Assembly: GCA_009926625.1 (NCBI GenBank)
Contig: RFON01000013.1
Span: forward strand, 1 to 64,000
Source: Planctomycetota bacterium
GTDB taxonomy: Bacteria; Planctomycetota; Phycisphaerae; Phycisphaerales; SM1A02
DNA length: 64,000 nt
Direction of reading: 5' to 3'
The position numbers and the translations under genes were made by a program. Below are positions 59,458 through 64,000 of this stretch, one piece after another; positions within the stretch are counted from its first letter, which is position 1, and each line of letters opens with the position of its first letter. Below the pieces are notes generated by a model, which saw only the letters and a program-made list of their open reading frames with translations, did no database searches and was not told the origin of the DNA.

Positions 59458-60651
59458 ATGACTGCGCACGACTCCAATCTGTTCGCGTGGGATTACCGCG
59501 CGCTGGCCGCGCAACTCGGTGAGCCGATCGTGCCGATCATCGATGCTCACGCGCATGTGGCTGGGCTGGATGCTGCACCGATCCTGAAGGAGGCGATGGA
59601 CCTCTACGGCATCGAGCAGATCTGGAGCATGACCTCGAACATCGACGAAGTCGAGGGGCTTCGCGGCATTCTGGGCGATCGCATCGCCTTCATCGCCATT
59701 CCCAACTGGCGCGCCACGGACCTGCGCGAGAGCCACGGCCATGGCTACGCGCAGCAGATCCGCCGATACCACGCACTCGGCGCGCGCGTCGCGAAGTTCT
59801 GGGCTGCACCGCGCGGCATCGACATGGGACTGCAGGCGGGCGATCCTGCGCTCATGCGCCTCGATAACCCCGTGCGTGTTGCGGCGATCGAGACAGCAGT
59901 CGAACTCGGCATGACGCTCATGGTGCATGTGGCCGATCCAGACACATGGTTCGCCACGAAGTACGCCGACGCCGCGAAGTACGGCAGCAAGCGCCAACAG
60001 TATGAACCGCTCGAGGCGCTGATGCAGCGCTTCCCCGTTCGATGGATCGCTGCGCACATGGGTGGTTGGCCCGAAGACTTGGCATTCCTCGACGGTCTGC
60101 TCGAGCGGCATCCGAATCTCGTGCTCGACGCGAGCGCGACGAAGTGGATCGTGCGGGAGATGTCACGCCATCCACGCGAACGCGTTCTGCAATTCTTCAC
60201 GCGCTGGCGGGAGCGGCTCCTGTTCGGGTCAGACATCGTGACGAGCAACGCGCATCTCACGGAAACGCCTGGCGGAACCGAGATGGACTCGAAGGCGCAA
60301 AGCCGTGAGAGCGCATTCGACCTCTACGCAAGCCGCTACTGGGCGCTGCGAACGCTGTGGGAGACAGCATGGAGCGGCCGCAGCCCGATCGCGGATGGCG
60401 ATCTCGCGCTTGTCGATCCGAGCCGTTCCCCGAAGGATTCGCCGATGCTGCGCGGCGTGAAGCTGCCGCGCGAACTTCTGCTGCCATTCGTGCGGGAAAA
60501 CGCCGAGCGCATCATGCGGGAGGCGATGCAGGGTGGCGTGAGCGCGGCGGATTCGAATCAACCTGTCGATGCGAGTGCCGCCACAGCACTGCGCGAGTCG
60601 CTCCACGCAAGCAGCCAGCGCACGAGCGCCAATCGGTCCCCTGGCGCGTAA
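59458..60651 (+). CDS. Amidohydrolase-family (TIM-barrel metal-dependent) protein
   Basis: A 397-residue protein. The HxH metal motif IIDAHAHVAGL opens the barrel. Later ligands are in LMVHVADPD, WIAAHMGGWPEDLAFLDGLL and the catalytic aspartate region LLFGSDIVTSN. This pattern fits the amidohydrolase-2 subgroup (decarboxylases, lactonases, hydrolases); the substrate is unknown. The C-terminal 35 residues after IMREAMQGG are low in complexity and overlap the glycosyltransferase-like gene tail to tail by 94 bases. The start is uncertain because no ribosome-binding site is evident. Confidence 0.8.
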   Translation: MTAHDSNLFAWDYRALAAQLGEPIVPIIDAHAHVAGLDAAPILKEAMDLYGIEQIWSMTSNIDEVEGLRGILGDRIAFIAIPNWRATDLRESHGHGYAQQIRRYHALGARVAKFWAAPRGIDMGLQAGDPALMRLDNPVRVAAIETAVELGMTLMVHVADPDTWFATKYADAAKYGSKRQQYEPLEALMQRFPVRWIAAHMGGWPEDLAFLDGLLERHPNLVLDASATKWIVREMSRHPRERVLQFFTRWRERLLFGSDIVTSNAHLTETPGGTEMDSKAQSRESAFDLYASRYWALRTLWETAWSGRSPIADGDLALVDPSRSPKDSPMLRGVKLPRELLLPFVRENAERIMREAMQGGVSAADSNQPVDASAATALRESLHASSQRTSANRSPGA

Positions 60652-61541
60652 CAGCCTGCCGCACCCGCGCCAGGAAAGCATGATGCGTGCACGAGATCAG
60701 CGCCCGCTGCAAGCGCCCACCAACCGCAGTGCCCCCACCACGCGAGCGGCGCGCCGAACACGCGGCCGAGCACGGGGGTCAGCGCGGGGCGTTGCAGCAG
60801 CGCGACATCGGCAGCGCGCCAGATCTCGCTCGGCGTTCCACACATGTCCGACACGATGAATCGGTCCTGCATATGCAAGCGGCGTGCATGCCGCTGCGTC
60901 TCCGTGACCCACCGCGCAGAGGCAGGAACCATCAGCGCGAGATCGGCCCCGGCGAGCACGGCGCGCCCGACCGCTGCGAGTGCCTCCGCTGCATCGATCG
61001 CGCTCGGCCGATCACCGATGGCGAGCACAAGCCCCGTCGATTCGGCAAGCCCAAGATCCGCGCGAATGGACGCATCGAGATCCGCCCGAGCCGCAGAGCC
61101 GGGACCTGGCACCTTCCAATCGCCGCCAGCGCATGAACGCGCGAACAGCGACGACGCCGACTCACTGCAGCGCAGCGCGAATCCCGCGGGCGGCTGCGCT
61201 GCAACATCGCACGCCACATCACCAAGCGCAGCGCGCACGAGCGGCGCCACTGCGGGTCCATGACAATGCACATGCCGCGGCATGACGCCGCGTGCACGGA
61301 CCCAGTCGCGCAGCCGACGCGCACAGAGCGATGGGATTCCCAGCGGCGGAAGGATCACGCGCGGCACACAACCCCGAACGAGCGACGCCGCGGCGCCACG
61401 CCCTTCGGCACCAATCAGCACGCACGCTTCCGCATTGGCGGGCAAGGCCGCTGCAGCTGTCCAACCCACCGGCTCGGTTGCCTGCACCACATGCAGCACG
61501 CCGCTGCGCGGAAAATGCGCCAGCGATCGCGCCCCCATCAC
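60558..61541 (-). CDS. Glycosyltransferase-like protein
   Basis: A 327-residue Ala/Arg-rich protein. Its layout suggests a GT-B fold: an N-terminal half with GVLHVVQATEPVGWTAAAAL and HVHCHGPAVAPLVRAAL, and a C-terminal half with LGLAESTGLVLAIGDRPSAIDAAEAL and DRFIVSDMCGTPSEIWRAADVALL, the usual region of a nucleotide-sugar site in family 4 enzymes. Key catalytic residues cannot be confirmed. It overlaps the upstream lipoprotein stop (ATGA) and ends a four-gene operon. Confidence 0.55.
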   Translation of the reverse strand: MMGARSLAHFPRSGVLHVVQATEPVGWTAAAALPANAEACVLIGAEGRGAAASLVRGCVPRVILPPLGIPSLCARRLRDWVRARGVMPRHVHCHGPAVAPLVRAALGDVACDVAAQPPAGFALRCSESASSLFARSCAGGDWKVPGPGSAARADLDASIRADLGLAESTGLVLAIGDRPSAIDAAEALAAVGRAVLAGADLALMVPASARWVTETQRHARRLHMQDRFIVSDMCGTPSEIWRAADVALLQRPALTPVLGRVFGAPLAWWGHCGWWALAAGADLVHASCFPGAGAAGCYAPGDRLALVRWLLAWSDSRSAVAALASTG

Positions 61542-62200
61542 TTCTTCACGCCCAGCCGTCCTCCGAGTTCGCGGCGCGGATGCTCGTAGAACAACTTGGC
61601 GACATCCTCCCCGATCTGCGCAGCAAGCTTGTCCTCGATCTCGCGGCGACCCGCACTCGTTTCAAGCAGCGACGGATTGATGTCGAGCAGGTCGCTCTGC
61701 ACTGCTTGGGCACCCACCGACGGCCAGAGGCGCGTTCCATTCGCCGCATCGATCACCTTGACGAGCACAACCGCCTCGGGACCGCCCTCCTTGCGACCGC
61801 CCGCGAGCACGAACTCGTCGACCTCCACATAAATGACTTGTTCCGCTCCGAGCGACTCACCAATGCGCTGGATGGACACGGGCTTTGCAGCGGTGTCGAG
61901 CCGCCGTGCAAGCGCAACCGAATCGCGCGTCGAGATCACCTCGGGCACGACATCGTTTTCGAGCAGTTCGGTGCCCGCCGCATCGCCGATCTCCACCCGC
62001 AGCGCCACGCGCGACATCCGATTCTGCTTGTCGTCCACGACAACGATCGTCTTGCGCGACTGAAGCGCGTAGGCCGCTGGTTCCTTCGGCGGTCCTTGGA
62101 GGATGTAGTTGGCAGGAATGATGTAGTTGCAGCCGACGACCGCGGCCGCCGCACCGAGCAGCGCGCACGCCATTCGGATGGAAGCGCGGGACGCGTTCAT
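61538..62200 (-). CDS. Lipoprotein of unknown function, operon paralog 2
   Basis: A 220-residue protein. A signal peptide ends with the lipobox AVVGCN. A soluble alpha/beta domain follows: KTIVVVDDKQNRMSRVALRV, GAEQVIYVEVDEFVLAGG, and an ending VAKLFYEHPRRELGGRLGVKK. It resembles the preceding gene product in order of elements (IGESLGAEQVIYVEV versus LANELDVDRVLVIDI; KLFYEH versus YLFYDH), so the two are probably diverged duplicates. Such pairs recall outer-membrane transport accessory lipoproteins, but no function is known. It is coupled both ways by ATGA overlaps. Confidence 0.75.
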   Translation of the reverse strand: MNASRASIRMACALLGAAAAVVGCNYIIPANYILQGPPKEPAAYALQSRKTIVVVDDKQNRMSRVALRVEIGDAAGTELLENDVVPEVISTRDSVALARRLDTAAKPVSIQRIGESLGAEQVIYVEVDEFVLAGGRKEGGPEAVVLVKVIDAANGTRLWPSVGAQAVQSDLLDINPSLLETSAGRREIEDKLAAQIGEDVAKLFYEHPRRELGGRLGVKK

Positions 62201-62892
62201 TTGCGCTTGATGCCTCGGTCGGGATACTTGTCTTCGATGTGGTCGTAGAACAGGTACGACACCATGTCGACGAAGGTCTTCTGCAGGCCAATCTCGATTT
62301 CGCGCGCACCTGCCTGCGCTTTGCCGATGCCTTCCATGTCAGGGAACTTCGCGATCACCTGGAACTCCTCGGCGTAGGAGTCGGGGTCGATGCCGTCCCG
62401 CTCCACGATGCCGACATTCGCGGCGGCCACGCCATCCCACAGAAAGCTGTTGCCGAGCGGGTTGAGGCGATACTCGTAGATGTCGATGACCAGCACGCGG
62501 TCGACATCCAACTCATTCGCAAGGTCCGCGAGAGGCGTCGTCGGCCACCCAGGCGTCTGATGCATCCAGGTGATCGAGTACCTCGGATCCATCACACGAA
62601 CGCCTGCGACATTCTGCGTCAGTTCGCTCGCGACATTGCCAACGACATTCGGGATCGCCGTCGGGTACTCGTAGGCGCTTCGCTGGTCCGTGTGCGCAAG
62701 CACCGCGACCGACTTGTTTTCCAGCCCGCGGTACTTGGCAAGGACCTCGATCTCCTTGTTCTTCTCGATGTTCGCACCGACGGCGCTCGCGATGCCTGCT
62801 GCGATGCATCCGTCGCCAGCCGCGAGCAGCGACCCTGCCATCAACGCGGCGACGATTCCACGGACGCAATTCTGGATGCGCGGGCGTTCCAT
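62197..62892 (-). CDS. Lipoprotein of unknown function, operon paralog 1
   Basis: A 231-residue protein. Signal peptide MAGSLLAAGDGC with lipobox-like AGDGC. The domain contains YRGLENKSVAVLAHTDQRS, the acidic core DVDRVLVIDIYEYRLNP and the ending FVDMVSYLFYDHIEDKYPDRG. It is probably paralogous to the next gene. The start ATG 62892 overlaps the DUF2752 stop (TGATG). The pair may act together at the outer membrane (inference). Confidence 0.75.
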   Translation of the reverse strand: MERPRIQNCVRGIVAALMAGSLLAAGDGCIAAGIASAVGANIEKNKEIEVLAKYRGLENKSVAVLAHTDQRSAYEYPTAIPNVVGNVASELTQNVAGVRVMDPRYSITWMHQTPGWPTTPLADLANELDVDRVLVIDIYEYRLNPLGNSFLWDGVAAANVGIVERDGIDPDSYAEEFQVIAKFPDMEGIGKAQAGAREIEIGLQKTFVDMVSYLFYDHIEDKYPDRGIKRK

Positions 62893-63368
62893 CACAGCAC
62901 ACCCCGCATCACGAGGATCTTGTAGCCCCACGCGGCAACCGCGAATGCTCCGAGCGCCCACCAGGCTTTCGAGCCGACCATGCCCCACAGTATGCCGACC
63001 GTTCGCGCACCCGTCGCAGCCGAATGCGCGCTGGCGATCGCGAGCGCAGCCGTGCCGATGGCGAGCAGGAGTCCAAGCGGCTGCGCATGAAACGCGTCGA
63101 TCAGTCGGCCATCCGCAGCCAATGCGAACGCCGTCGTCATCCCGCAGCTGGGGCATGGAATGTTCATCGTCGATGGCCAGGAGCACGAAGGGAGTCCGAG
63201 TTGCCGATGCGTCCCGATCCCGGCAGCCGCGGGTTGCAGCCACGCCGCGATGCCAAGCAGCACTGCACAGGCGAGCGTGACCAGTGCCATCGCAGCGCGT
63301 TCACCGCGTGCGAGGCGGTCCTGCATCGCAACGGGGACTGCAGCGGCGGTGGGGACTGTGCCAATCAT
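62892..63368 (-). CDS. DUF2752 membrane protein
   Basis: A 158-residue protein with about three membrane helices (ALVTLACAVLLGIAAWL, PLGLLLAIGTAALAIASA, WWALGAFAVAAWGYKILV). The DUF2752 signature PCPSCGMTTAFALAADG has a conserved cysteine pair. The function is unknown. It leads the lipoprotein/glycosyltransferase operon. The ATG at 63368 was chosen since a TACGAT box ends 10 bases upstream and overlaps the alternative ATG at 63380. Confidence 0.85.
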   Translation of the reverse strand: MIGTVPTAAAVPVAMQDRLARGERAAMALVTLACAVLLGIAAWLQPAAAGIGTHRQLGLPSCSWPSTMNIPCPSCGMTTAFALAADGRLIDAFHAQPLGLLLAIGTAALAIASAHSAATGARTVGILWGMVGSKAWWALGAFAVAAWGYKILVMRGVL

Positions 63369-63435
63369 GGACCGCAACATCGTAATCGACTCACACCCAA
63401 CGGAAGTCGCACCAGCAGTTGTACGCTGCGAGGCA

Positions 63436-64000
63436 ATGCAGTCGTGGATCGATGGGCATCTTGACCTCGCCTACATCCATCAGGGGTGCGGCGACATCCG
63501 CAGCGCGCCATCCAACAACGAGACTCGTTGCATCAGCATCCCAGCGCTGAACGACGGCGGTTTCCGCATCGTCATTGCGACGATCTTCATCGAACCTGGC
63601 GTGGATTCGGCCACGCACGCCTGGGGATACGGTGGTCCCGACGATCTCGAGGGTGCGCAGCGCGCGGCGCTCGCACAGCTGGCAATCTACGAGTCGCTGG
63701 AGCGGGAAGGGCTGCTGCGAATCATCCGCACCGCACACGACCTGCGTGCGGGCGGCCCGCTCGGCGTCGTGCTGCTCATGGAAGGCGCGGATGCGATCGC
63801 CGGTGGCGCGGACGCCGCGCGCTGGCACGCGCGCGGACTTCGGATGTGCGGGCTGACATGGGCGAAAGGCACGCGGCACGCTGGCGGGAACGCAGCCGGC
63901 GGCGGACTGACCGCGCAGGGCCGCGAGGTCATCTCCGCATTCGATGAACTCGGGATCCTTCACGATGCGAGCCACCTCTCGGACGCTGCGTTCGACGATT
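63436..64000 (+). CDS. Membrane dipeptidase (M19 family), N-terminal part
   Basis: 188 codons are present before the window ends. Zinc-binding DGHLDLAY opens the barrel. LMEGADAIAG holds the bridging glutamate, and GLRMCGLTWAKGTRHAGG and ILHDASHLSDAAFDD are typical M19 segments. The family hydrolyses dipeptides, often with C-terminal D-residues. No signal peptide precedes the barrel, so it may be cytoplasmic. A TACGCT box ends 8 bases before the ATG, predicting a leaderless message. The C-terminal zinc ligands are outside the window. Confidence 0.9.
   Translation, partial: MQSWIDGHLDLAYIHQGCGDIRSAPSNNETRCISIPALNDGGFRIVIATIFIEPGVDSATHAWGYGGPDDLEGAQRAALAQLAIYESLEREGLLRIIRTAHDLRAGGPLGVVLLMEGADAIAGGADAARWHARGLRMCGLTWAKGTRHAGGNAAGGGLTAQGREVISAFDELGILHDASHLSDAAFDD

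Noticed and set aside
1-64000. CRISPR array, rRNA, phage or plasmid origin
   Set aside because: No regularly spaced repeats, rRNA signatures, structural phage genes or iteron clusters were found.

Overview
The window is high-GC, densely coded bacterial DNA. It probably comes from a planctomycete of the Phycisphaerae type (inference). The grounds are a lone mraZ with no division cluster behind it, a Lys/Thr-tailed HU protein, a two-part glycoside-hydrolase-like protein of a kind I associate with planctomycetes, many short or missing mRNA leaders, and tRNA genes without encoded CCA. No phage, transposase, rRNA or CRISPR was found.

Region 1-9244 looks accessory. It holds the start of an AbiE toxin-antitoxin pair with a palindromic operator, a GntR/membrane-protein pair, a PadR/HAAS-sensor/anchored-protein operon, a second copy of that anchored protein behind a similar operator, duplicated and broken acetyltransferases, a decayed hydrolase and direct repeats. 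It ends at the 3' end of a tRNA-Asn gene. Short duplications there resemble an integration scar.

Region 9245-30000 is core-like: rpmE, prfA, a DUF1573 protein, efp, glyA, ogt, a UDP-glucose 6-dehydrogenase split by a mini-intein at its catalytic cysteine, an HU protein, a membrane protein-sugar kinase-DPP-murQ operon, hutH and hutU, a Sua5/TolC pair, an SH3-domain protein and tRNA-Ala.

Region 30000-48400 carries rsmE/rsmJ, cystathionine beta-synthase, rplI, a stand-alone TSCPD protein, an mfd/comEA/glycoside-hydrolase operon (the last frameshifted), purC, a folD with altered active-site residues, a thioredoxin-like protein, two oxidoreductases, a ROK kinase, hutG, an AsmA-like protein and folE.

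Region 48400-57100 is a seven-gene minus-strand operon: lipoprotein, dapF, M20 deacylase, class III aminotransferase, astA, astD and an arginase-family hydrolase. It can be read as an arginine succinyltransferase pathway in which unrelated enzymes replace AstB and AstE. The rest holds an Nfu-type protein, csrA, mraZ with its own operator, a flavin-reductase-like protein, an amidohydrolase, a lipoprotein/glycosyltransferase operon and the start of a dipeptidase.

Two features run through the window. Operons are tightly coupled by ATGA, GTGA or TGATG overlaps. Operon-first genes very often have a TANNNT hexamer ending about 6 bases before the start codon, which predicts leaderless transcripts.
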